DNA of 31,659 nucleotides. Origin: an uncultured Solirubrobacterales bacterium. Lineage in GTDB: Bacteria; Actinomycetota; Thermoleophilia; Solirubrobacterales; Solirubrobacteraceae. The translations under genes and the position numbers were made by a program. Positions 15,405 through 22,605 of the stretch are shown one piece after another (within the stretch, counting starts at the first letter, position 1; each line of letters opens with the position of its first letter). The notes below the pieces were generated by a model, which saw only the letters and a list, made by a program, of their open reading frames with translations, searched no databases and had not been told where the DNA came from. The stretch covers positions 1 through 31,659 of the forward strand of contig CAJBXY010000135.1 in NCBI GenBank assembly GCA_903959665.1, given 5' to 3'.

Positions 15405-17063
15405 ATGGCAAAGAGCCCCGCAGGCGACGAGTCGCCCGAGCAGCAGTGGCGCGAGGCTTTCGACGCCACGCCTGAGCGCGACGTCTCTTTCACAACGCTC
15501 TCCGGCACGCCGGTCGAGCCGCTCTACACGGAAGCCGACCTGCCCGAGAACGCCGACGAGCAGATCGGGCTGCCTGGGCAGTACCCGTTCACGCGAGGCG
15601 TCTATCCGTCGATGTACCGCGGTCGGCTTTGGACGATGCGCCAGTTCGCCGGTTTTGGCAGCGCCGAGGAGACGAACGAGCGTTTTCACTACCTGCTCGA
15701 CCACGGGCAGACCGGCCTCTCAACCGCTTTCGACATGCCGTCGCTGATGGGCCACGATTCCGACAGCCCGCTCTCGCTCGGCGAGGTTGGCCGCGAGGGA
15801 GTAGCGGTCGACACGGTTGAAGACATGACGACGCTCTACAAAGGGATCGACCTCGGCGAGGTCTCTGTATCGATGACGATCAACGCTCCGGCCGCGATCA
15901 TGCTGGCCTACTACGTCGTTGCCGCTGAGCGCGAGGGTGTGCCGCCGCAGCAGCTCGCCGGCACGATTCAGGCCGACATCCTGAAGGAATACATCGCGCA
16001 GAAGGAGTGGTGCTTCCCGATCGACCCGGCGATGCGGCTGATGGGCGACATGATCGAATGGTGCTCGCAGCAGATGCCGCGCTGGCACCCGGTTTCAATC
16101 AGCGGCTACCACATCCGCGAGGCCGGTTCGACCGCTGCGCAGGAGCTCGCGTTCACGCTCAAGGACGGGCTTACCTACGTTGAGCAGGCAGTCGAGCGCG
16201 GGCTCGACGTTGATGACTTTGCGCCGAGGCTCTCGTTCTTCTTTAACGCTCAGATCGACTTCTTTGAGGAGATCGCCAAGTACCGTGCCGCGCGGCGGAT
16301 CTGGGCCCGCGAGCTCAAAGAGACGTTCGGCGCGAAGAACCCGAAGAGCTGGCTGATGCGCTTCCACACGCAGACGGCCGGCGTCTCGCTGACGGCGCAG
16401 CAGCCGCTCAACAACGTCGTTCGAACGGCGATCGAAGCGCTCGCTGGCGTGCTCGGCGGCACGCAGTCGCTGCACACCAACAGCTACGACGAGGCGCTCG
16501 CGCTGCCGACTGAAGACGCCGTCCGCCTCGCCCTGCGAACGCAGCAGATCATCGCCGATGAGACCGGCGCTGCCAGCACGATCGACCCGCTCGGCGGCTC
16601 CTACTTCGTTGAGGCTCTCACCGACAAGATCGAAGCCGAGGCCTACGAGTACTTCAAGAAGATCGACGAACTCGGTGGCATGGTCGCGGCCGTGAAGGCC
16701 AACTACCCACAGCGCGAAATCGCCGACGCCAGCTACGAGCTCCAGCAGGAGATCGACTCGGGCCGCCGCGTTGTCGTTGGTGTCAATGCCTACACCGAAG
16801 GCGACGAGCAGCAGACGGCGCTCCACCGCAGCGACCCGGCGATGGAGCGCGGCCAGGTTGATCGTCTAAATGCTGTCCGCGCCGGCCGGGACAGCGCCGC
16901 AGTCGAAGCTTCGCTCGTCAACCTGCGCGAAGCCGCCGCCCAGCAAAGGGCTAACCTGATGCCACTGCTGATCGATTGCACGCGAACCGACGCATCTGAA
17001 GGAGAGATCGTTCAAGCTCTGCAAGACGTATTTGGCAAGTACACCGAATCACCGGTCTTTTAA
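15405..17063 (+). CDS. Isobutyryl-CoA mutase-like large subunit (methylmalonyl-CoA mutase family)
   Basis: A 552-residue catalytic subunit of an adenosylcobalamin-dependent acyl-CoA mutase. It has the TIM-barrel part only; the B12-binding domain is encoded separately at 17490. Family blocks are YPFTRGVYPSMYRGRLWTMR, TGLSTAFDMPSLMGHDSDSP, QLAGTIQADILKEYIAQKEW, SISGYHIREAGSTAAQELAF and FHTQTAGVSLTAQQP. In methylmalonyl-CoA mutase the substrate carboxylate is held by Tyr89 and Arg207 (P. shermanii numbering). Here those places are Phe81 and Gln199, as in Streptomyces isobutyryl-CoA mutase (Phe80, Gln198). The predicted reaction is isobutyryl-CoA to butyryl-CoA or a close relative, and automatic annotation as methylmalonyl-CoA mutase is probably wrong. 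A 2-hydroxyisobutyryl-CoA mutase would be expected to have Ile at the Phe position. Confidence 0.85.
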   Translation: MAKSPAGDESPEQQWREAFDATPERDVSFTTLSGTPVEPLYTEADLPENADEQIGLPGQYPFTRGVYPSMYRGRLWTMRQFAGFGSAEETNERFHYLLDHGQTGLSTAFDMPSLMGHDSDSPLSLGEVGREGVAVDTVEDMTTLYKGIDLGEVSVSMTINAPAAIMLAYYVVAAEREGVPPQQLAGTIQADILKEYIAQKEWCFPIDPAMRLMGDMIEWCSQQMPRWHPVSISGYHIREAGSTAAQELAFTLKDGLTYVEQAVERGLDVDDFAPRLSFFFNAQIDFFEEIAKYRAARRIWARELKETFGAKNPKSWLMRFHTQTAGVSLTAQQPLNNVVRTAIEALAGVLGGTQSLHTNSYDEALALPTEDAVRLALRTQQIIADETGAASTIDPLGGSYFVEALTDKIEAEAYEYFKKIDELGGMVAAVKANYPQREIADASYELQQEIDSGRRVVVGVNAYTEGDEQQTALHRSDPAMERGQVDRLNAVRAGRDSAAVEASLVNLREAAAQQRANLMPLLIDCTRTDASEGEIVQALQDVFGKYTESPVF

Positions 17064-17081
17064 ACCGAGGGAGAGAAACAG

Positions 17082-17414
17082 ATGAACCGCAAACTGACTT
17101 TGACCGCCGCCACTCTCGCAGTTGCCCTCAGCACTGCTGCGGGCAGCGCCGTCGCCGGCGCCGACCAGAACGCAAGCGCGGCAGGCACGAAGACAATCTC
17201 GGTTCGTGACGATTACTTCGGCCCCAAGAGCATCACGGTGTCCAAGGGGACAACGCTGCGCTTCGTCTGGGGTGGCCGCAGGCCGCACAACGTCGTCGGC
17301 CCGGGGGCAAACATTGGAGCGCGCGTCAGGGGCTCGGCTTCAGTCAAGGCGCGGTCCGGCAGCTACGTCTGCACGATCCACCGTGGCATGAAGCTCTCCG
17401 TCCGAGTTCGCTAA
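17082..17414 (+). CDS. Exported cupredoxin (plastocyanin-like blue copper protein)
   Basis: A 110-residue protein with a signal peptide (MNRKLTLTAATLAVAL..., likely cleaved after AVA near residue 25). The mature part is a small beta-sandwich with the four type 1 copper ligands in the right order: His69 in RPHNVVG, then Cys97, His100 and Met103 in YVCTIHRGM. It should bind one copper outside the membrane and carry single electrons or handle copper. A GAGGGAG Shine-Dalgarno sequence precedes the ATG. It sits 18 bases after the mutase large subunit and before the small subunit, an odd place for an exported protein. A GC hairpin follows it. Confidence 0.85.
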   Translation: MNRKLTLTAATLAVALSTAAGSAVAGADQNASAAGTKTISVRDDYFGPKSITVSKGTTLRFVWGGRRPHNVVGPGANIGARVRGSASVKARSGSYVCTIHRGMKLSVRVR

Positions 17415-17422
17415 AGGCCAAG

Positions 17423-17440
17423 CGGCGCTTAAAGGCGCCG
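17423..17440 (+). terminator. GC-rich hairpin after cupredoxin gene
   Basis: CGGCGC-TTAAAG-GCGCCG forms a perfect 6-bp GC stem with a 6-base loop starting 9 bases after the cupredoxin stop. No T-run follows, so it is at best a weak terminator or an mRNA end-stabiliser separating the mutase large subunit/cupredoxin message from the small subunit. Confidence 0.35.
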
Positions 17441-17489
17441 GTCTACTACCATCGCGAGGTGCGCTCACAGCGGGCGCCCCCCGCCATCA

Positions 17490-17912
17490 ATGACCGCCGC
17501 CAGCTCAACCCAGAAGATCCGCGTAGTCGTCGCCAAGCCCGGCCTCGACGGCCATGACCGCGGCGCCAAGATCATCGCCCGCGCGCTGCGCGACGCTGGA
17601 ATGGAAGTGATCTACACCGGCCTACACCAGACACCGGAGCAGATCGTTGAAACCGTCGTTCAGGAAGACGCCGACGCCGTCGGCCTTTCGATCCTCTCCG
17701 GCGCCCACATGACGCTGGTGCCAAAGATCGTCGAGCTGCTGCGCGCGCAAGGGATCGACGACGTTGTCGTGACCGTTGGCGGAACGATTCCCGCCGACGA
17801 CATCCCGCAGCTCAAAGAGCTTGGCGTCGCAGCCGTCTTCACGCCCGGCGCGCCGACGCAGGAGATCATCGACTTTCTCGTTAGCGCCGTAGGGGAGAGA
17901 GAGCCTCGTTAG
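17490..17912 (+). CDS. B12-binding small subunit of acyl-CoA mutase (isobutyryl-CoA mutase-like)
   Basis: A 140-residue cobalamin-binding protein. It carries the base-off/His-on signature KPGLDGHDRGAK, with His22 as lower cobalt ligand, then LSILSGAH (the SxL motif) and VTVGGTIP (the GG motif). The length matches IcmB/HcmB-type separate small subunits (about 136 residues) and archaeal mutase small subunits. It pairs with the large subunit at 15405 to make the active heteromer in the cytosol. The intervening cupredoxin gene separates two genes whose products should be made in equal amounts, and a possible -10 (TACCAT, 17447-17452) could give it its own promoter. Its 3' end lies in a tandem repeat that supplies the stop codon. 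Confidence 0.9.
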   Translation: MTAASSTQKIRVVVAKPGLDGHDRGAKIIARALRDAGMEVIYTGLHQTPEQIVETVVQEDADAVGLSILSGAHMTLVPKIVELLRAQGIDDVVVTVGGTIPADDIPQLKELGVAAVFTPGAPTQEIIDFLVSAVGEREPR

Positions 17913-17920
17913 CGCCGTAG
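17877..17920 (+). repeat. 16-bp direct repeat (28-bp period) across a stop codon
   Basis: CTCGTTAGCGCCGTAG occurs at 17877-17892 and again at 17905-17920. The period of 28 bases is not a multiple of three, so the second copy is read in another frame and supplies the TAG stop of the mutase small subunit. This suggests a small tandem duplication reshaped the C-terminus. Confidence 0.75.
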
Positions 17921-17931
17921 CGCAGACCCGA

Positions 17932-17947
17932 TTGACTAGTCAGTCAA
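17932..17947. promoter_or_regulatory. TetR-type operator overlapping etfB promoter
   Basis: TTGACT-AGTC-AGTCAA is a perfect 6-bp inverted repeat with a 4-base centre. Its left arm doubles as a -35-like TTGACT, with a possible -10 TACACT at 17957-17962 (19-base spacer). A repressor bound here would block polymerase. The pattern TGAC-N6-GTCA is shared with the palindrome at 3101-3116. Confidence 0.6.
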
Positions 17948-17993
17948 CGCCATCGATACACTTTTAAATAGACCGAAATAGGAGATTGACGAA

Positions 17994-18788
17994 GTGAAAA
18001 TTTGCGTTCTCGTTAAGGAAGTACCGGACGCTGCCGTCCAGAAGAAGATCGACCCTTCCACGGGCCGGATGGATCGCAGCGGCGAAAAGAACCTCAACCC
18101 ATATGACACGCACGCGATTGAGGCTGCGATGCAGCTCAAAGAGAGCGGTGCGATGGCCGTTGATGAGGTAGTCGCCGTCACGATGGGGCCTGACTCAGCT
18201 GAGCGCGCGCTGCACAAGGCCGTCTCGCTCGGCGCCGACCGCTCAATCCACCTCGCCGACGATTCGCTCGCCGGCTCAGATGTGGCAGCTACCGGCTACG
18301 CACTCTCAAAGGTGCTCGAAAAGGAAGCCCCCGACCTAGTCCTGCTCGGTCAGCAGTCCGATGACGGCGAGTGCTACACGATCGGCGCAGTCGTTGCCGA
18401 CCATCTGCAGTTCCCATCGCTCACCCAGGTGATCAAGATCGACGTTGACGGCGGCACGAAGCTTCGCGCCGAGCGTCAGGCCGAGTACGGCTATGACACG
18501 GTTGAGATCAACCTTCCAGCCGTGATCTCGGTTGGCGACGCGATCAACGAGCCACGCTACCCATCGCTCAAAGCGATCATGGGAGCGAAGAAGAAGCCGC
18601 TTGAGAAGGTGACGGCCGGCGACGCGGGGATCGACGCTTCGAAGGTTGGCGGCGACAACTCGGCCGCCCAATGGACCGGCTCGAGCGAGCCGCCAAAGAA
18701 GGAAGCCGGACGAATCATCGAAGACGAAGACACAGCCGAGACGGTCGAACAGATCGTTGCTTGGCTCGACGAGAGGAAGCTGATCTAA
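17994..18788 (+). CDS. etfB: Electron transfer flavoprotein beta subunit
   Basis: A 264-residue ETF beta subunit (FixA-like). It begins MKICVLVKEVPDAAVQKKID and contains NPYDTHAIEAAMQLKE, VAVTMGPDSAERALHKAVSL and LLGQQSDDGECYTIGAVVAD, all typical. With EtfA it accepts electrons from acyl-CoA dehydrogenases. The start is GTG, with AGGAG 9 bases before it. It is one of the few genes here with a full leader, and a TetR-type palindrome covers its promoter. The stop TAA is followed directly by the etfA ATG. The acidic C-terminal tail (EDEDTAETVEQIV) is usual for the family. Confidence 0.95.
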   Translation: MKICVLVKEVPDAAVQKKIDPSTGRMDRSGEKNLNPYDTHAIEAAMQLKESGAMAVDEVVAVTMGPDSAERALHKAVSLGADRSIHLADDSLAGSDVAATGYALSKVLEKEAPDLVLLGQQSDDGECYTIGAVVADHLQFPSLTQVIKIDVDGGTKLRAERQAEYGYDTVEINLPAVISVGDAINEPRYPSLKAIMGAKKKPLEKVTAGDAGIDASKVGGDNSAAQWTGSSEPPKKEAGRIIEDEDTAETVEQIVAWLDERKLI

Positions 18789-19766
18789 ATGGCCAACATT
18801 CTGGTTTACGCGCTGCAGTACGAAGGCGCCTTCAATAAGAACTCGCTCGGTGCCGTTTCCGAGGCCGCAAAGCTGGCCGCTGAGATCGGTGGCGAAGCGC
18901 ACGCAATCGTCGTCGGACAAGGCGTCAGCGATGACCTCGCCGGCACGCTCGGCAACTACGGAGCGACGAAGGTCTTGAACGTAGAGGGTCCTGAAGGGCT
19001 CGCCCAGCCGGTTGTCGACGCAATGGCCGCGGCCATCGGCGGCGGCGATTACGGCTACGCAATCTTCGGCGGCGGACTGCTTGGCTTCGAGGTTGGGGCC
19101 GGGCTTGCTGCCCGTCTGGGCGCAGGCGTAGCAATGGAGATCACTGCCGTCCGTGCCGAAGGCGGCAAGCTTGTCGCCGAGCGGCCGATCCTCGGTGACT
19201 CAGCGATCTCGCAGATCTCATTCCGCAGCGACGTTGGCATCATCATCAGCCGACTGAACGCATTTGAGATCAAGGAGACCGGCGGCACGGCGGCAGTCGA
19301 GTCGCTCAGCGTTGAGTTCTCACCGTTCTCAGGCCAGGCGACGATGATCACCCGCGGCGAGCAGCGTGGCGCCGACGTTGACATCGAAGGAGCCGACGTT
19401 CTGATCGCCGGTGGCCGCGGCCTCGGCGCTGAAGAAGGCTTCGAGCTCTGCGAAGCTCTCGCCACCGCATTCGGCGGCAACTCGGCGGTTGCGGCGACGC
19501 GCGCTGTCGTTGACGCCGGCTGGTTCCCGTACGCAGGGCAGATCGGTCAGACCGGCAAGACGGTCGCGCCGAAGCTCTACCTCGCGGCCGGCATCTCCGG
19601 CGCGATTCAGCACAAGGTCGGCATGCAGGGCGCTGAGAACATCGTCGCGATCAACAAGGATGCAAACGCGCCGATCTTCGAGTTCAGCGATCTGGGCATC
19701 GTCGGCGATCTCAACAAGATCATGCCGAAGCTGACCGAAGCCGTTAAGGCCAAGAAGGGCGCCTGA
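18789..19766 (+). CDS. etfA: Electron transfer flavoprotein alpha subunit
   Basis: A 325-residue ETF alpha subunit (FixB-like). The N-terminal half has the ETF alpha/beta domain (LVYALQYEGAFNKNSLGAV). The C-terminal FAD-binding domain shows GGRGLG, GWFPYAGQIGQTGKTVAPKL, AAGISGAIQHKVGM and INKDANAPIFEFSDLGIVGD, the classic signature. It binds FAD in the cytosolic ETF heterodimer. The ATG abuts the etfB stop and the ETF-QO gene follows after 6 bases, so etfB-etfA-ETF-QO is one operon that delivers electrons from acyl-CoA dehydrogenases to quinone. In mycobacteria etfBA (Rv3029c-Rv3028c) adjoin the methylglucan genes; here they are about 10 kb apart. Confidence 0.96.
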   Translation: MANILVYALQYEGAFNKNSLGAVSEAAKLAAEIGGEAHAIVVGQGVSDDLAGTLGNYGATKVLNVEGPEGLAQPVVDAMAAAIGGGDYGYAIFGGGLLGFEVGAGLAARLGAGVAMEITAVRAEGGKLVAERPILGDSAISQISFRSDVGIIISRLNAFEIKETGGTAAVESLSVEFSPFSGQATMITRGEQRGADVDIEGADVLIAGGRGLGAEEGFELCEALATAFGGNSAVAATRAVVDAGWFPYAGQIGQTGKTVAPKLYLAAGISGAIQHKVGMQGAENIVAINKDANAPIFEFSDLGIVGDLNKIMPKLTEAVKAKKGA

Positions 19767-19772
19767 GCGAAG

Positions 19773-21506
19773 ATGGCGGGGAAAAACGGCAAGGTCGTCC
19801 CAGGGTCATATCCGCCGCCGGTCGATTCGCCAGCGGAGTTCATCAAGCGCGAGCTTGACGCTGAGGATGAGCGGATCGACGTTGGCGTGGCGATCGTTGG
19901 CGGCGGCACCGCGGGCCTAGCCTGCGCCAACCGCCTGCTCGACCTGCTGGCCGATGATCCAGAGACGCTCGAACGGCTCGGCGAAGTGCCGGTTGCCGTA
20001 ATCGAGAAGGCCAAGACCTGCGGCGGCCACAACCTCTCCGGCGCCGTGATGCGCCCTGAGGGGCTGGAGAAGCTCTTCCCTGATGTAACGCGCGAGCAGT
20101 GGCGCGAAGAGGGCTTCGCCTTCGGTGAGATCAAGAAGGAAGCCGTCTATCTGCTGCCCAACAGCAAGCTGAAAGTTCGCATCCCACCGCCGCCACCGCT
20201 GAAGAACCACGGCAACGAGTCAATCTCGGTCGCCGGCATGTGCCGTTTCATGGCCGCCAAGGCTGAGGAGAAGGGCGCCTACCTGCTGACGGAGACCGCG
20301 GCAAGCCAGCTGCTGGTGGAGGACGGAACCGTGCGCGGCGTTCGCTCCGGCGACAAGGGTCGCGGCAAGGAGGGCGAGCAGCTCGGCAACTTTGAGCCGG
20401 GAGCCGACGTAACCGCCCAGGTGACGGTTCTCTCCGAAGGATGTTGGGGCACCCTCACCGGCGCGGCGATTCGCGAATTTGAGCTTGGCGCAGGGCGCGA
20501 GCCGCAGGTTTGGGAGCTCGGCGTGAAAGAGGTTTGGAAGGTTGAAAAGCCGCTCGACCGGGTGATTCACACGGTCGCCGGCTGGCCGCTGAAGATCTCG
20601 GCCAAGTACCACCAGATCGGTGGCTCTTGGATCTACCCGATGAAGGACGAGAAGACCGGTGATGACCTCGTCTCGATCGGCTTCGTCGTCGATCTCGACT
20701 ACGCCGACGCCACGACATCAGCCCACGACATGCTGCAGACCTTTAAGACGCACCCGATGGTGAAGAAGATTCTTGAAGGCGGCGAGCGCGTCGCTTGGGG
20801 CGCCAAGGCGCTGCCCGCCGGCGGTTACTGGGCGATGCCAAAGCTTTCGATGCCCGGCGCTGTGGTCGTTGGCGACGCAGGCGGAATGGTCAACACGGCC
20901 GCTCTGAAGGGTCTTAACTACGCGATCGAGGCTGGCATCACGGCCGCCGAAGCGATCTACGCCAACCTTGCGCGCGGCGAATCGCTTGAGAACTACGAGG
21001 ATGCGATCGCCGACTCGGTCGTCGGCAAAGATCTCTACGAGGTCCGCAACGTTCGTCAGCCATTCGCCAAGGGGTTGATCAAGGGCGGCCCGCTGGTCAA
21101 TCTGATGATCGCCACGAAGGGCCACTTCCCCGGCGGGCGTTGGTCGCTGCATCGCAACGACGCGCAGCCGATGTTCATCGGCAAAACCTCCGAGGAGTAC
21201 GTCCAGCCGGACGGCAAATACACCTTCGACAAGCTCTCCAGCGTCTTCATCACCGGCAACCAGACGCGTGACGACGCGCCAAACCACATCCGTGTTCAAA
21301 CCCACGTGCCGCGTGAGGTCGCCGAAACGTGGAAGTGGATGTGCCCGGCGGGGGTGTACGAAATTCCAGAGGACGCGCCCGAAGAGGGGCTCGTTGACGT
21401 GATCGTCAACTACACAAACTGCGTCCAGTGTGGTGCTATTACTGCCAAGGGTGGCCGGCTGACGGCCCCCGAAGGTGGAGATGGTCCGCTCTACCAGCTC
21501 ACATAA
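19773..21506 (+). CDS. ETF-quinone oxidoreductase with one cluster cysteine missing
   Basis: A 577-residue flavoprotein that oxidises ETF and reduces the membrane quinone pool. The N-terminal FAD site is VAIVGGGTAGLACANRLLD, followed by HNLSGAVMRPEGL, GVRSGDKG and VVVGDAGGMVNTAALKGLNYAIEAG. The C-terminal ferredoxin-like domain has Cys524 in CPAGVYE and Cys550/Cys553 in NCVQCGAI. The well-studied human enzyme has four [4Fe-4S] ligands, the last three as C-x2-C-x2-C. The last position here is Ile556 and the following loop is about four residues shorter (CVQCGAITAKGGRLTAPEGG). The frame runs cleanly to the end of the family, so this is not an obvious frameshift. It is the third gene of the etf operon and a peripheral membrane protein by family. 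Confidence 0.92.
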   Translation: MAGKNGKVVPGSYPPPVDSPAEFIKRELDAEDERIDVGVAIVGGGTAGLACANRLLDLLADDPETLERLGEVPVAVIEKAKTCGGHNLSGAVMRPEGLEKLFPDVTREQWREEGFAFGEIKKEAVYLLPNSKLKVRIPPPPPLKNHGNESISVAGMCRFMAAKAEEKGAYLLTETAASQLLVEDGTVRGVRSGDKGRGKEGEQLGNFEPGADVTAQVTVLSEGCWGTLTGAAIREFELGAGREPQVWELGVKEVWKVEKPLDRVIHTVAGWPLKISAKYHQIGGSWIYPMKDEKTGDDLVSIGFVVDLDYADATTSAHDMLQTFKTHPMVKKILEGGERVAWGAKALPAGGYWAMPKLSMPGAVVVGDAGGMVNTAALKGLNYAIEAGITAAEAIYANLARGESLENYEDAIADSVVGKDLYEVRNVRQPFAKGLIKGGPLVNLMIATKGHFPGGRWSLHRNDAQPMFIGKTSEEYVQPDGKYTFDKLSSVFITGNQTRDDAPNHIRVQTHVPREVAETWKWMCPAGVYEIPEDAPEEGLVDVIVNYTNCVQCGAITAKGGRLTAPEGGDGPLYQLT

Positions 21507-21557
21507 ACTCTTCCTCGGACCGCAACCATTGCGCTAATGCCGTGTTAATGAGGTCGT

Positions 21558-22358
21558 ATGCCTTCGCTTCGAGCAACAATCTGTGCCGCATCGGTCGCCG
21601 CCTTCAGCCTCGTCGCGCCGCTCTCCGCGGTCGCTGACTCGCCGACGCTGCTCACGCCGACGTCGGCCGATTCCGCTCCCGCAGTCTCCTCATCGAAGGG
21701 CAGCGCCGCCGTCAAGCTCGATAGCTGCACGCTGCTGGGCAGCAGCGGCCGCTCAGCCAGCTTCAGCTCGAAGATGGTGGCCGGCAGTAGTGCCGCCGCA
21801 ATCGAACTTCGCTTTGACCTTTACACGCGGCCGATCACCGGCGGCGAGTGGAAGGCGGTCACCGACGTGCCGATGTTCGGCACTTGGGATCGGCCAAGCA
21901 GCGGCAGCGTCGTTTGGTCGAAGCGTGTCGGCGGCCTAACCGTCGGGCAGAGCTACCGCGTTCTCGTGACTCATCGCTGGCTCTCTAAGAGCGGCCGAGT
22001 AATCCGGCGCGTTGTGCTGCCATCACCGTCCTGCGACCAGCACGACGGCCGCCCCGACCTGGCTGCCACATTCGTCGGCTCAAGGTCGCTCACGAACGGC
22101 AACAGGCTCTACACACTGCGCGTTCGCAACCTTGGGCGTAGCGCCGCAAGAGGCTTCAGCGTTGCGATGCGCGTCAACAGCATCGAGCTGCCGACCGTCC
22201 GCGTCGCATCGCTTGCCGCCGGCAAGTCGCAGCTTGTCAGCTTCACCGCCGCGGGCTGCGCGAGCGGCTCGAAGATCAAGGCTGAGGCCGACTTTTCGAA
22301 AGAGATCACCGAGCCCGATGAGTTCAACAACGTCGCTGAGATCGCCTGTCCGCTTTAG
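21558..22358 (+). CDS. Secreted protein with CARDB-like domain
   Basis: A 266-residue exported protein. The signal peptide (MPSLRATICAASVAAFSLVAPLSAVADS) has a likely cut after AVA near residue 26. A low-complexity Ser/Ala stretch follows. Residues from about 50 to 155 form a beta-rich region of unknown family. The last ~100 residues, from RPDLAATFVG to DEFNNVAEIACPL, fit the CARDB/APHP beta-sandwich: TLRVRNLGRSAARGF, a Ser/Thr-rich strand, and the closing EITEPDEFNNVAE. Such domains act in cell-surface adhesion or carbohydrate and protein contacts. No enzyme motif is seen. It lies between the etf operon and rpmE and is probably independently transcribed. Confidence 0.75.
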   Translation: MPSLRATICAASVAAFSLVAPLSAVADSPTLLTPTSADSAPAVSSSKGSAAVKLDSCTLLGSSGRSASFSSKMVAGSSAAAIELRFDLYTRPITGGEWKAVTDVPMFGTWDRPSSGSVVWSKRVGGLTVGQSYRVLVTHRWLSKSGRVIRRVVLPSPSCDQHDGRPDLAATFVGSRSLTNGNRLYTLRVRNLGRSAARGFSVAMRVNSIELPTVRVASLAAGKSQLVSFTAAGCASGSKIKAEADFSKEITEPDEFNNVAEIACPL

Positions 22359-22363
22359 GCGGC

Positions 22364-22369
22364 TAGACT
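22364..22369 (+). promoter_or_regulatory. -10 element TAGACT for rpmE
   Basis: TAGACT ends 9 bases before the ATG at 22379. The same hexamer at the same distance precedes the Lon-domain gene at the other end of the window. Near-leaderless transcription is predicted. Confidence 0.5.
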
Positions 22370-22378
22370 TGATCTTCG

Positions 22379-22594
22379 ATGAAGACCGATCTGCACCCAG
22401 AGTACGTTGAGTCGCAAGTCCGTTGCACCTGTGGCAACGAATTCGTGACGCGCTCAACCGAAGCCGAAATCGGTGTTGAAATCTGCTCCGAGTGCCATCC
22501 GTTCTACACCGGCCGCCAGAAGCTGGTCGACACCGGTGGCCGCGTTGAGCGCTTCCGTCGTCGCGCCGCCAAGCGCTCCGGCGTTGGCTCCTGA
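22379..22594 (+). CDS. rpmE: 50S ribosomal protein L31, zinc-binding type
   Basis: A 71-residue ribosomal protein L31. It begins MKTDLHPEYVESQVRC and has the four zinc ligands of the C+ form: Cys16, Cys18, Cys36 and Cys39 (CTC and CSEC). HPFYTGRQKLVDTGGRVERF is the family core. It joins the small and large subunits at the central protuberance. The zinc-binding form is usually replaced by a cysteine-free paralogue under zinc shortage; no such paralogue is in this window. It is followed after 11 bases by the DUF1385 gene. Confidence 0.97.
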   Translation: MKTDLHPEYVESQVRCTCGNEFVTRSTEAEIGVEICSECHPFYTGRQKLVDTGGRVERFRRRAAKRSGVGS

Positions 22595-22605
22595 CCGGAG
22601 CCGCT

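Noticed and set aside
15405..17063. Methylmalonyl-CoA mutase as the plain call
   Set aside because: The carboxylate-binding Tyr and Arg are replaced by Phe81 and Gln199, as in isobutyryl-CoA mutase.
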